Shown here: positions 24,712 to 32,757 of the stretch, in pieces | How positions within the stretch are numbered: the first letter of the stretch is position 1 | How the letters are laid out: every line of letters starts with the position of its first letter | Assembly: GCA_022561385.1 (NCBI GenBank) | Contig: JADFRG010000021.1 | Location: 1-48,276 of the forward strand | DNA: 48,276 nucleotides | Reading direction: 5' to 3' | Source of the DNA: Chloroflexota bacterium | GTDB taxonomy: Bacteria > Chloroflexota > Anaerolineae > Anaerolineales > E44-bin32 | Notes under the pieces: model-generated | Databases searched by the model: none | What the model was told of the DNA's origin: nothing | Seen by the model: the letters and a program-made list of their open reading frames with translations, nothing else | Made by a program: the position numbers and the translations under genes

Positions 24712-25944
24712 ATGCGGGCGCGAACTATAGCTGAGCCGCCGGGTCACCTGCTCCACAATCTTATTTTGTTTGGGCGCATGCTCCGGTCGCTCGGCCTTCC
24801 TGTTCAGCCCGCTGTCGTGCAGGACTTCCTAAGGGCGATTAGGTGGGTGGGTATCGGTCAGAAGGAGGACTTCTACTACGCGGCCCGATCCTTATTTGTC
24901 GTGCGAAAGGAAGACTTACCAATTTTCGATCTGGCCTTTGAACGATTCTGGAGCAATCAGTGGTCTGCCGAACCCAGGTTGCCGTCCGACCGGCGCGGAC
25001 CCGCTCATCACAACCCCTCCGGGGATCTGAGTTCGGGAACTGAGGTGAGTACCCTCCTGCGGGAGCTGGCCGACACCGCCGAGCACCGCGATGACGACCC
25101 CATAAGCACCCACCAAACATTCACCTACAGCCCAGCCGAGGTATTGCGCCAGAAGGACTTCGGCGAGTTGTCGGTCGATGAGCTCCAGGAGCTAAAGCGG
25201 CTCGTGGCGGGGCTCACCTGGAACCTGGGACAGCGGCGAAGCCGCCGTTGGCGCCCCGGAAATCTCAGGCTGATTGACTTCCGGCGCACCTTCAGGGAAA
25301 GCCTGAGGAGCGAAGGAGAAGTGCTCCGATTGGCGCGGCGCAGGCACAAGATGCGGCCGCGACCGCTGATCGTGTTGGCGGACATCAGCGGATCCATGGA
25401 GCGATATACTGGCATGCTCCTGTACTTCGTCGTCGTTCTTGCCAGAAGCTTGGACCAGCCGATCGAAACCTTCCTTTTCAGTACGCAGCTTACTCGCATT
25501 TCGCGCCAGCTTCGAAGTCGTGACATTGAGCGAGTGTTGCGTGAAATCTCGCGTAAGGTTCCGGATTGGTCAGGCGGCACGCGCATCGGTCAGGCGCTCA
25601 AGACCTTCAACTATGAATGGGCTCGCAGGGTGCTCAGGCGCAGGGCGGTGGTTTTGCTCATCAGTGATGGTTGGGATCGAGGGGATATCGGCCTGCTCCG
25701 CCGCGAGATGGCCCGGCTTCAACGTAGCTGCTACCGTCTCATCTGGCTGAATCCACTTCTGGGCTCGGCAAAATATGAGCCCCTCACCCGCGGCATTCAG
25801 GCTGCGCTGCCCTACGTGGATGACTTCTTGCCCGTTCATAATCTCGCGAGCCTCGAGCAGTTAGCGGGCTTGCTGGAACGACTCGACGACGTGCGTCCGA
25901 TTCGTCGTCAGCAGCGACCCGAATTCGATCGACAATCGATTTGA
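24712..25944 (+). CDS. coxE: CoxE-like von Willebrand factor A domain protein
   Basis: This 410-residue protein has a conserved N-terminal region (HLLHNLILFGRMLRSLGLPV, RAIRWVGIGQKEDFYYAARSLFV) and a C-terminal VWA domain with MIDAS motif DISGS (Asp224, Ser226, Ser228). WSGGTRIGQALKTFN and VVLLISDGWDRGD follow, the rest of the metal site. CoxE normally works with the MoxR-type AAA ATPase CoxD to build the Cu-S-Mo centre. No coxD lies between coxL and mocA here. The start is ATG at 24712. Confidence 0.9.
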   Translation: MRARTIAEPPGHLLHNLILFGRMLRSLGLPVQPAVVQDFLRAIRWVGIGQKEDFYYAARSLFVVRKEDLPIFDLAFERFWSNQWSAEPRLPSDRRGPAHHNPSGDLSSGTEVSTLLRELADTAEHRDDDPISTHQTFTYSPAEVLRQKDFGELSVDELQELKRLVAGLTWNLGQRRSRRWRPGNLRLIDFRRTFRESLRSEGEVLRLARRRHKMRPRPLIVLADISGSMERYTGMLLYFVVVLARSLDQPIETFLFSTQLTRISRQLRSRDIERVLREISRKVPDWSGGTRIGQALKTFNYEWARRVLRRRAVVLLISDGWDRGDIGLLRREMARLQRSCYRLIWLNPLLGSAKYEPLTRGIQAALPYVDDFLPVHNLASLEQLAGLLERLDDVRPIRRQQRPEFDRQSI

Positions 25945-25972
25945 GATTTGAAGGCAGCTAAGGGGGACTCAT

Positions 25973-26569
25973 TTGAGCAAGGATGACCTGGTAGGAATCG
26001 TCCTGGCCGCGGGTGAATCAAGCCGCTTCGGAACGGCGAAGCAGCTGCTCCCCTTTGGCGACACCACTCTGCTTGGACATATCGTGCGCAATGCCAATCG
26101 ATCGACGCTGGACAGGGTGGTGGTTGTGCTCGGACGAGAGGCTCCAAAAGTGAGGCGCAGTTTTGAGTACGGATCGGCGGCGGTGGTGGATAACCTGGCT
26201 TATGGCGAGGGCTGCGCCTCTTCGCTCTTGGCCGGACTGGATGAGGCGGGGGTATGTGCAGGCATCGTCTTGATCCTCGGCGACCAGCCGGGAGTCAAGA
26301 CCGCCACTATCGACCGAGTGATCGCTGAGTGGCGGAATGCGCGGATGTGGGCTTCGGCGACCCAGTACCGAGGCAACCTGGGACATCCACTCCTGTTCGA
26401 CCGAGAAGCTTTCGATGACCTGCGAACGCTGCACGGTGACAAGGCCGTCTGGAAGCTAATCGAGGGTTATCCGGATCGGGTCCTCCGCGTCTATATCGAT
26501 TCTGAGTTGCCTCCTGACATCGACACGCCAGAGGACTACGAGGCCGCGATCGCACAATTTCGCGGCTAG
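25973..26569 (+). CDS. mocA: MocA-like molybdenum cofactor cytidylyltransferase
   Basis: This 198-residue MobA-like NTP transferase has LVGIVLAAGESSRFGTAKQLLPFGDTTLL (nucleotide binding), GEGCASSLLAGLDEA, LILGDQPGV (metal-binding Asp) and GNLGHPLLFDREAF. It makes molybdopterin cytosine dinucleotide, the cofactor form used by CO dehydrogenase. The start is TTG at 25973 with AAGGGGG upstream; no ATG fits. It is the last recognised gene of the cox block. Confidence 0.9.
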   Translation: MSKDDLVGIVLAAGESSRFGTAKQLLPFGDTTLLGHIVRNANRSTLDRVVVVLGREAPKVRRSFEYGSAAVVDNLAYGEGCASSLLAGLDEAGVCAGIVLILGDQPGVKTATIDRVIAEWRNARMWASATQYRGNLGHPLLFDREAFDDLRTLHGDKAVWKLIEGYPDRVLRVYIDSELPPDIDTPEDYEAAIAQFRG

Positions 26570-26764
26570 AATTGCCGACGGCTGTGAACTTCGATCCGCG
26601 AAATCTGGCCGGCACTCACACCAAGCCATAGCCGATGCACGGACTTTTACAGCAAACGGCAGATTGGACCTGCAATGTCGTGAGCTGGGAGCCTAGGAGA
26701 AGCCGGCTCCATCCATCAGGCCGACCTGTAAAGATAACTAGGCCCTCGAAGGGAGCGACCCAAT

Positions 26765-27223
26765 ATGTCCTCGCGCGTTAATCTGGTCCTTTCCAAGAAG
26801 GTAGCCGAGTACGCCTCCCCTGGCACTCCCGGCATGCTTCTGACCATCGACAGCGAAGGTTATCCTCATACCGCCTTCACTTGGATCGTGGCAACGTCGC
26901 TTGTGCAGCTTCGCTTCGGTGCGGACCAAGGAAGCACGACCTTAGCCAACATTGAGCGTTCGAGTCTGGCCTCGGTGCAAATCATCATCGATGAGGGTCA
27001 GCCCTTTTTGATCAAGGGGAGGGTCACAACGCTGAGCCCACGAATAAAGTCCGCGCCTTTCGAGATGGCGCTTATGGAGATGGAGATCATTGAAGTCCGG
27101 GACCAGTCGTGGATCGGAGTGAGCGTGCGGGCGCTCGACTACGAATGGGCCCCCAAGGAGCGCGATAAGATGATCGAGGTGGAGCAGGCAGTTTACGCCG
27201 AGTTGCGGGAGTGGGGTGGATAA
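26765..27223 (+). CDS. Pyridoxamine 5'-phosphate oxidase-like FMN-binding split-barrel protein
   Basis: This 152-residue protein matches the split-barrel flavin/F420 superfamily: VAEYASPGTPGMLLTIDSEGYPHTAFTWIVA, LRFGADQGSTTLANIERSSLASVQII, IKGRVTTLSP and FEMALMEMEIIEVRDQSWIGVSVRALDYEW. The substrate is unknown, and F420 or FMN use cannot be told by eye. The ATG at 26765 follows GAAGGGAG at good spacing. It stands alone, 195 nt after mocA; I see nothing definite in that gap. Confidence 0.75.
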   Translation: MSSRVNLVLSKKVAEYASPGTPGMLLTIDSEGYPHTAFTWIVATSLVQLRFGADQGSTTLANIERSSLASVQIIIDEGQPFLIKGRVTTLSPRIKSAPFEMALMEMEIIEVRDQSWIGVSVRALDYEWAPKERDKMIEVEQAVYAELREWGG

Positions 27224-27462
27224 TCCACTATGGGGGACGTGCCTCAGCCATTCGAGGAACAAAAACTGTGCCGCGAATTACCAGCCGGGCCCCTGGTCTC
27301 TCGGCTATAATCGTGCCCTGAGCGTGGCCGAAATGTGGGTCGGAAACTTGCGCCGGCCGCGGGATGCAGGCCGAACGTAGCTCCGTTGGAAGAGCTGGGG
27401 ACCTATAAGCCGTTGGCTCATCAAGCTTAGGCCCGGAGACCAATGAATCGGAAATACCGCAT

Positions 27463-27538
27463 GGCGCGGTAGCTCAGTCGGCAGAGCAGGGGATTCATAA
27501 GCCCAAGGTCGGGAGTTCAAGTCTCCCCCGCGCCACCA
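27463..27538 (+). tRNA. tRNA-Met (CAT), CCA encoded
   Basis: This is a 76-nt cloverleaf. The acceptor GGCGCGG pairs with CCGCGCC, D stem GCTC pairs with GAGC, T arm GGGAG pairs with CTCCC with loop TTCAAGT, and the 3' ACCA is encoded. The anticodon CAT is at 27496-27498. In the anticodon stem only three pairs form (GGG/CCC); positions 27-43 (G-A) and 31-39 (A-G) are mismatched. The acceptor start G-C argues against an initiator. It could be an elongator Met or a CAT tRNA modified to read Ile. Confidence 0.88.
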
Positions 27539-27570
27539 GGCAGGCGAGCTGAATTTGCAGGAGAACCGAA

Positions 27571-27598
27571 AACGGCGCCTGAATTTTCAGGCGCCGTT
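27571..27598. terminator. Bidirectional intrinsic terminator
   Basis: AACGGCGCCTGAA and TTCAGGCGCCGTT form a perfect 13-bp inverted repeat (2-nt centre). T-rich sequence follows on the plus strand (GTATTT) and on the minus strand (TTTTC). It separates the plus-strand tRNA from the convergent htrA gene. Confidence 0.85.
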
Positions 27599-27619
27599 GT
27601 ATTTCTGCGACCGGAACTG

Positions 27620-28774
27620 CTAGCCCCCTGCCGACGGGCGCTCGTCGAGCTCTATGGAGACGCCGATCTGCTGCGAGTCACGGATCACTCCCAAGATTAT
27701 TCTCTGTCCGACGCTCGTTTCGCTCGTGAGATAGGTTAGCAAGTCTTCGAAATCGCGGACCTCGAAGCCATCCACGCTTGTGATGAGATCGCCCTCGCCA
27801 ACATCTCGGCCTCGCAGACCGGCCGCGGATGCTGGGCCTCCCTCAAGCACGCTTACAACCAGAATTCCCACCTGATCCTGCGGCAGGCCCAGCTCCTGTC
27901 GAATCTGCGAGTTCAGGTCCGTGCCGGAGATTCCCAACCATGGGTGGGGGTAGCTCCCGCGCGCGATAAGGGCCGGCACAATACGACGTACTGCATTTGA
28001 GGGCACGGCAAACCCCACCCCGCTGGATTGCCTCACAGATGATTCGATGGCGGTGTTGATCCCTACGACTTCACCCGAAAGGTTCAATAGCGGACCCCCG
28101 GAGTTTCCGGGATTGATGGCGGTGTCGGTCTGGATAACACTGGGGATGCTGAACTGTGCGCCGCCGGTGAATTGGCTCTGGGCCGGTAACGTGCGACCCA
28201 GCGCGCTGACGATACCGGTGGTCATCGTGCCCTGCAGGCCAAAGGGATTCCCTATGGCGACCACCTGCTGGCCGACGCGCAGGGCGTCCGAATCTCCGAG
28301 GGAAAGTGGGCGAACTCCCTGGGGGAGATCCTCAACCAGGATCACGGCCAGGTCGCTGCCTGGATCGGTCCCTACCACCTGGGCCGCATAACTGCGCCCG
28401 TCGGCGAAGATCACGTTCAACTCTTCTGCACCTCTCACCACGTGGAAGTTAGTGACGATGTGTCCGAATTCATCGAAGAGGAAGCCTGATCCCTGGGCAA
28501 ATCGCAGCGGGCCGTCCGATGATGTGTCCCCGGTCCGCTGCTGGACCTGGATATTTACCACGGCCGGATTGACGGTTTCGTATAGCTCTATCAGCCGCTC
28601 GCTCAGGTCGCTTGTGACAAAAATTCGTTCCGCCGACTGAGTCCGAGTCCGTGGCTCCAACTGCAGGGTTTGATCTCCCTCAGAACTTAATACAGCTGAG
28701 CAGCCCGCCAGAAACACAGCGCTCAGAATTAATGTGAGGCCCCGGGCTTGCTTTCGATTCCACTTAATAGTCAT
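27620..28774 (-). CDS. htrA: HtrA/DegP-like serine protease, lipoprotein
   Basis: This 384-residue secreted protease has a lipobox FLAGC (Cys25), trypsin-like domain and one PDZ domain. The catalytic triad is visible: His111 (VTNFHVV), Asp141 (GSDLAVILVE) and Ser225 (NPGNSGGPLL). The PDZ domain spans about 285-375 (LGISGTDLNSQIR ... GDLITSVDGFEVRDFEDLL). It presumably degrades misfolded proteins at the cell surface. The lipid anchor instead of a transmembrane helix is somewhat unusual for the family. The start at 28774 is ATG with AGGAGAAACC nearby. Confidence 0.92.
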   Translation of the reverse strand: MTIKWNRKQARGLTLILSAVFLAGCSAVLSSEGDQTLQLEPRTRTQSAERIFVTSDLSERLIELYETVNPAVVNIQVQQRTGDTSSDGPLRFAQGSGFLFDEFGHIVTNFHVVRGAEELNVIFADGRSYAAQVVGTDPGSDLAVILVEDLPQGVRPLSLGDSDALRVGQQVVAIGNPFGLQGTMTTGIVSALGRTLPAQSQFTGGAQFSIPSVIQTDTAINPGNSGGPLLNLSGEVVGINTAIESSVRQSSGVGFAVPSNAVRRIVPALIARGSYPHPWLGISGTDLNSQIRQELGLPQDQVGILVVSVLEGGPASAAGLRGRDVGEGDLITSVDGFEVRDFEDLLTYLTSETSVGQRIILGVIRDSQQIGVSIELDERPSAGG

Positions 28775-28998
28775 GGTTTCTCCTTCGGAAGGTCAGCTCG
28801 CGAGACGGACGTGTTCGATGATCCAATCCTTACCATCAGGGTGAAGCGAGTGTAATTGGGCTCCGTAAGAATTCCATAGGGCTCGGATGAGAGGCGGATT
28901 AACTCGGGCTGCCCCGGGGCGGTTCTGAGAGTGGCAAAGGGTTCTTCCGGAGCAATGCTAGAATCTGGGCCTGTCGACGCAGAGTACCGAGAGACAAA

Positions 28999-29034
28999 TT
29001 TAGGCTTGCCTAAAGATATTTTTCGCCATACAAT
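28999..29034 (+). promoter_or_regulatory. Promoter of the ABC exporter with DtxR/MntR-like operator
   Basis: TTTAGGC-TT-GCCTAAA (28999-29014) is a perfect palindrome resembling DtxR/IdeR/MntR operators. It covers the -35 TTGCCT (29006-29011). A 17-bp spacer leads to -10 TACAAT (29029-29034). A metal-dependent repressor bound here would block the promoter. No DtxR-family gene lies in the window. Confidence 0.55.
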
Positions 29035-29068
29035 ATCGTGTTTTCTGCAGCCGAATTAGGAGGCGCGG

Positions 29069-29971
29069 ATGACTGAGGCGATACGAATTGAGAAGCTGAC
29101 CAAGAGTTACGGAAAAGAGCGCGGGGTCATCGATCTTGACCTGGTGGTAGAGCCGGGCGAAGTCTTCGGCTATCTCGGCCCCAATGGAGCCGGGAAGACC
29201 ACCACCATCCGTACCCTCTTGGATCTTATTCGGCCGACTTCGGGCCGGTGCTGGATCTTCGGCCTGGATTGTCAGGAGCAGCCCATCGAGGTTCACAAGC
29301 GGGTAGGTTACGTCCCCGGTGAGCTGGCCCTTTACCCCAAACTCACGGGCGAACAAACCGTACGCCACTTCGCCGCGTTGCGCGGTGGGGTCGATATGGC
29401 GTGGGTGAGAGAATTAGCAGACCGGCTTGACTTCGATCTCAAGCGGCCCGCGAAGGCCTATTCCAGTGGCAACAAGCGCAAGCTGGGATTGATACTGGCG
29501 TTGATGAGCAGACCCGATCTGCTGCTGCTGGATGAAGCGAGCGCCGGCCTCGATCCGCTCATGCAGCAAAGCTTTTATCGGATCCTGGCCGAGATGCAAG
29601 CGGCCGGATCGACGATCTTCTTCTCCTCGCACAACTTGCCGGAAGTGGAACGCGTTTGCGACCGGGTGGGCATCATTCGCGACGGGCGCCTGGTGGCCGT
29701 CGAAAGCGTAAGCGATTTAAAGGCTAAGTCGCTGAGAAGGATCGAGATTCAATTTGAGCGTCCCGTACCTGTATTGGAGTTCGAGGGTTTGCCGGGTGTG
29801 CAGGACGTGGAGGTGCAGGATAGCCGGCTCACGTTCACCGTGCTGGGCTCGATTGATTCGATCTTCAAGGCCGCCGCTCAGCACACGGTAAACAATATCA
29901 TCAGCCACGAACCAAGTCTGGAAGAGGTGTTCCTGACCTTCTACGAAGGAGGGGGGAAAGATGCTAACTAG
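29069..29971 (+). CDS. ABC exporter ATP-binding protein
   Basis: This 300-residue ABC ATPase of the drug/antibiotic-type exporters has Walker A LGPNGAGKTTT, YVPGELALYPKLTGEQTV, a variant signature YSSGNKRKLGL in place of LSGGQ, Walker B LLLLDEASAGLDPLMQ and the H-loop SSHNLPEVERVCDRVGII. A C-terminal regulatory domain follows. GGAGG lies 6 nt before the ATG. It overlaps the permease gene by 11 nt. The substrate is unknown; the metal-type operator upstream hints at metal-linked control. Confidence 0.9.
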   Translation: MTEAIRIEKLTKSYGKERGVIDLDLVVEPGEVFGYLGPNGAGKTTTIRTLLDLIRPTSGRCWIFGLDCQEQPIEVHKRVGYVPGELALYPKLTGEQTVRHFAALRGGVDMAWVRELADRLDFDLKRPAKAYSSGNKRKLGLILALMSRPDLLLLDEASAGLDPLMQQSFYRILAEMQAAGSTIFFSSHNLPEVERVCDRVGIIRDGRLVAVESVSDLKAKSLRRIEIQFERPVPVLEFEGLPGVQDVEVQDSRLTFTVLGSIDSIFKAAAQHTVNNIISHEPSLEEVFLTFYEGGGKDAN

Positions 29972-30761
29972 CGTATTTTCCAAGAATCTGTACGACATGC
30001 GGGGAGGCTTGATCTGGTGGTCGGTCGGCTTGATACTGACGAACTTTCTGGTTGTTTCGATTTTTCCTTCGATCGAGGAGAGCTCCGCTGCGCTGACCGA
30101 ATACATGGACAACCTGCCCCCGGCCATGGTCGCGCTCTTTGGAGACATTCAAGAGTTCGCCACTATGGAAGGGTATTTGGGGCTGGAGCTGTTTGGCTTC
30201 TTTCTTCCCGCGCTGACGTTGGGATTTGGAATTGCCTATGGTGGTGGCGTGATCGGCTCCGAAGAGGACCGCGGAACGCTGGACCTTCTGCTCTCCTACC
30301 CGATCTCCCGCCGAAGCGTGCTCACACAAAAATTCGGTGCGATAGCGGTTTTTGCCCTCCTGGTTCTGGTAACCAGCACCCTCGGTCTGCTCCTGGGAGT
30401 TGCACTTGTGGACGCGACGGTCGACATCGGCAACCTGGCGGCAGCGGTCCTGAACGTGGGCCTGCTGACCCTGGTTTTCGGGACCCTGGCCCTGGCGCTC
30501 ACGGGGGTGGGACTGAGCCGCGGCGCGGCTTCCGGGATCTCGGCCGGACTGGCTGCAATCACGTTTCTGATGAACGGTCTTGCTCCGCTTGCCGGTCTGC
30601 CCGATGCGATCCGCCATTTCACCCCCTGGTATTACTACGATGCAAGCGAGGTCCTGCTTACCGGCTTCGTCCCGGCCAATGCGGCGGTACTGGTGGTGGC
30701 GATTGTTTTCCTGCTGGTGATCGGACTCCTGGGATTTCAGCGTCGAGATATCGCCGTATAG
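29961..30761 (+). CDS. ABC-2 type exporter permease
   Basis: This 266-residue membrane protein has six hydrophobic segments and an ABC-2 layout: an N-terminal helix (GGLIWWSVGLILTNFLVVSIF), a coupling region IGSEEDRGTLDLLLSYPISRRSVLTQKFGAIAVFALLVLV, then paired helices and a C-terminal LVGLLGF-type end. It partners the overlapping ATPase. The sequence EDRGTLDLLLSYPISR is the usual ABC-2 intracellular motif. Confidence 0.88.
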   Translation: MLTSVFSKNLYDMRGGLIWWSVGLILTNFLVVSIFPSIEESSAALTEYMDNLPPAMVALFGDIQEFATMEGYLGLELFGFFLPALTLGFGIAYGGGVIGSEEDRGTLDLLLSYPISRRSVLTQKFGAIAVFALLVLVTSTLGLLLGVALVDATVDIGNLAAAVLNVGLLTLVFGTLALALTGVGLSRGAASGISAGLAAITFLMNGLAPLAGLPDAIRHFTPWYYYDASEVLLTGFVPANAAVLVVAIVFLLVIGLLGFQRRDIAV

Positions 30762-30930
30762 TCAGCCCTCCCCCTTTCGCGCGAGGCCGCGCCGCTCGGA
30801 CAGCGCTCCCGAAGGAAAAAAGGTAAGATTGCCGGCTCAGTTTCGCGGGTGGTCGCCCGGCCCCTCCAGAGCCATCGATCCACATGGCGGGGGGGAAGTT
30901 GGGCGAAGCCAAAGGGGAAGTTGGCAACCA

Positions 30931-31965
30931 ATGAACGCCGAGCTGCAAAAGGGTGCGAGGCCCATAATTAGGATAAGGCGCGGCCCACGCGTGCGACGGG
31001 CTGGCTTGCGAGTGGTATTGACCGCGGCCGTGTTTATGGCCAGCGCAGTTGCGCTGGCCGTCAGTGTCGCGGCTGATGCGTCGCACGAGGGGGGGCGATA
31101 CTCCCCGGAGACGGGGCACACGCTCGACACCGTCTTTGAGGCGTTCTACGACGGTCTCGGCGGAGCAGCGGTGGTCGGCCACCCGATCACCGAATCATTT
31201 GTCGATCCCTATTCCGAATTCCTGATTCAATATTTTGAAAACGCTAGACTAGAGTACGCGCCGAACACTGTCGGAGAATTCGAGGTCCGGCTGACCGAAC
31301 TGGGAGTGCTGCTCGGGGGTTGGGACCTACCACTTGAGGTGGACAGGTTCCCGATCGGGAACAATCCTGGCTGCCGTTATTATCCAGAGTCGGGTCATCA
31401 AGTGTGTCATGCTTTCCTCGACTATTTCGACGCCCAGGGCGGTCCAACCGTATTCGGATTTCCTGTAACGGAATTTCGATTCGAGAACGGCCGCATGGTG
31501 CAGTACTTTCAGGATTTTCGCCTCGACTGGTATCCGGAATATAAGGAAGGGGCGAGGATACGCGTCGCGGCGCTTGGTCGGGAGCACTTCCGCCGGATGG
31601 GTTATGAACCCTCTTTGCTGGAACCAATCGTTCCCGAGGACCTGGAAGATTACCCGGTGCTGGACATTCGGCTGAGCTCGTCCGTGCTCAAACCTCTAAT
31701 TGGATCCGATGAGACTCAGCAGGTGTACTTGGTGGTCAGCGATCAAAATCGCCAGCCGGTCACCGGCGCCGTGGCGCTGTTGACCATTTACCTTTCCGAC
31801 GGAATTCACTTTCGCATGATGCCCATCACGGATGCCGCGGGCGTAACTCAGATCGATATTTCCCTGGAGGGCACCGTCCCGGGTTCCAGAGTGGCGCTTG
31901 AATATACTGTTGTTTACGGTAATCTCTCCGCAATAACCCGCGATTCCTTTTACGTCTGGTATTAA
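30931..31965 (+). CDS. Secreted protein with LGFP-like 'YFENARLEY' repeats
   Basis: This 344-residue protein has a hydrophobic signal segment (about 27-47) and two repeats of the type YSPETGHTLDTVFEAFYDGLGGAAVVGHPITE ... IQYFENARLEY and YYPESGHQVCHAFLDYFDAQGGPTVFGFPVTEFRFENGRMVQYFQDFRLDWYPE. A beta-rich C-terminal domain (about 235-344) resembles an Ig-like or carboxypeptidase-regulatory fold. Such repeats are common in uncharacterised Chloroflexota surface proteins and may bind cell wall or carbohydrate. I chose ATG 30931 over the longer frame from 30829 because AAAGGGGAAG precedes it and the signal peptide then sits near the start. Confidence 0.8.
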   Translation: MNAELQKGARPIIRIRRGPRVRRAGLRVVLTAAVFMASAVALAVSVAADASHEGGRYSPETGHTLDTVFEAFYDGLGGAAVVGHPITESFVDPYSEFLIQYFENARLEYAPNTVGEFEVRLTELGVLLGGWDLPLEVDRFPIGNNPGCRYYPESGHQVCHAFLDYFDAQGGPTVFGFPVTEFRFENGRMVQYFQDFRLDWYPEYKEGARIRVAALGREHFRRMGYEPSLLEPIVPEDLEDYPVLDIRLSSSVLKPLIGSDETQQVYLVVSDQNRQPVTGAVALLTIYLSDGIHFRMMPITDAAGVTQIDISLEGTVPGSRVALEYTVVYGNLSAITRDSFYVWY

Positions 31966-32052
31966 CCTCGCCGCAATGTAGATTGCAAAGTCTATAGCCT
32001 ACGCTGGCCCAGTTGTGGATACCCGCTTACCCGCGCGCGTGGCCGGCGAATA

Positions 32053-32082
32053 TTGACCCGCGATCGAGGCTTGTGATACGAT
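32053..32082 (+). promoter_or_regulatory. Promoter of the TetR/beta-oxidation cluster
   Basis: TTGACC (32053-32058), an 18-nt spacer and TACGAT (32077-32082) form a sigma-70-like promoter directly before the TetR-type operator. Confidence 0.55.
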
Positions 32083-32085
32083 GAA

Positions 32086-32105
32086 CCTACCGACCGTTCG
32101 GTAGG
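32086..32105 (+). promoter_or_regulatory. TetR-family operator palindrome
   Basis: CCTACCGA-CCGT-TCGGTAGG is a perfect 8+4+8 palindrome lying on the predicted transcription start. It is of the ACCGNNCGGT type bound by TetR-family regulators of fatty acid catabolism. It probably mediates autoregulation by the TetR protein encoded 56 nt downstream. Confidence 0.65.
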
Positions 32106-32161
32106 GAGCACACCGCCCTCTATCCTCGAACTATCTTTCAACGCTCGGTACAGACCCTCCA

Positions 32162-32743
32162 ATGTCTACGCAGCGAGACGAGATTATCCTGTCGGCGGCC
32201 CAGATTTTTCGAGAAAAGGGCTTCCATGCCACCTCCATGCAGGACATCGCAAATTCGGTCCAGCTGCAGAAGGGCAGCCTCTACCACCACATCAGCAGCA
32301 AGCAGGAGATTTTGCTGGCGGTGCTCGACCAGGCCTTAGATATCCTGATCGAACATGTAGAACCCGTTGTCGATTCTGATCTTCCCTCCGAGGAGAAGCT
32401 CAAACTGGCCATGAAAAAGTATATCGAACGGGTGACCGGCAGCGCGGATCTGGCGGCGGTGCTGCTGCTCGAGCATCGCAGTCTGGAGCCCCGGCTCCGG
32501 GCGCGTCATATCGCCAGAAGGGATCGTTTTGAGGAATTGTGGCGCAAAATCGTTCGGGAGGGAGTGGAGCGGGGGGAATTCAGGCCAATGGATCCGGCCG
32601 TCGTCACCTTCGCGCTGCTCGGGGTGCAAAATTGGCTGATTACCTGGTATCGAGAAGGGGGCCGGTTAGACGGATCGCAGCTCGCCGAGCAGTTCGCAGA
32701 ACTTTTCCTGCATGGATTGAGCGCTAACTCTAGCCGATCGTAA
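32162..32743 (+). CDS. TetR-family regulator of fatty acid degradation
   Basis: This 193-residue repressor has an N-terminal helix-turn-helix (RDEIILSAAQIFREKGFHATSMQDIANSVQLQKGSLYHHISSKQEILLAVLD) and a TetR_C domain resembling KstR2/FadR-type regulators (RRDRFEELWRKIVREGVERGEF, WLITWYREGGRL). The gene lies 14 nt before the first acyl-CoA dehydrogenase, so it most likely represses this cluster and is released by an acyl-CoA. The ligand is inferred from neighbours only. Confidence 0.9.
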   Translation: MSTQRDEIILSAAQIFREKGFHATSMQDIANSVQLQKGSLYHHISSKQEILLAVLDQALDILIEHVEPVVDSDLPSEEKLKLAMKKYIERVTGSADLAAVLLLEHRSLEPRLRARHIARRDRFEELWRKIVREGVERGEFRPMDPAVVTFALLGVQNWLITWYREGGRLDGSQLAEQFAELFLHGLSANSSRS

Positions 32744-32757
32744 GATGGGAGAGCTCG

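Noticed and set aside
24501-24734. Small ORF between the MoeA-like gene and coxE
   Set aside because: It overlaps the MoeA-like gene out of frame and has no recognisable product.
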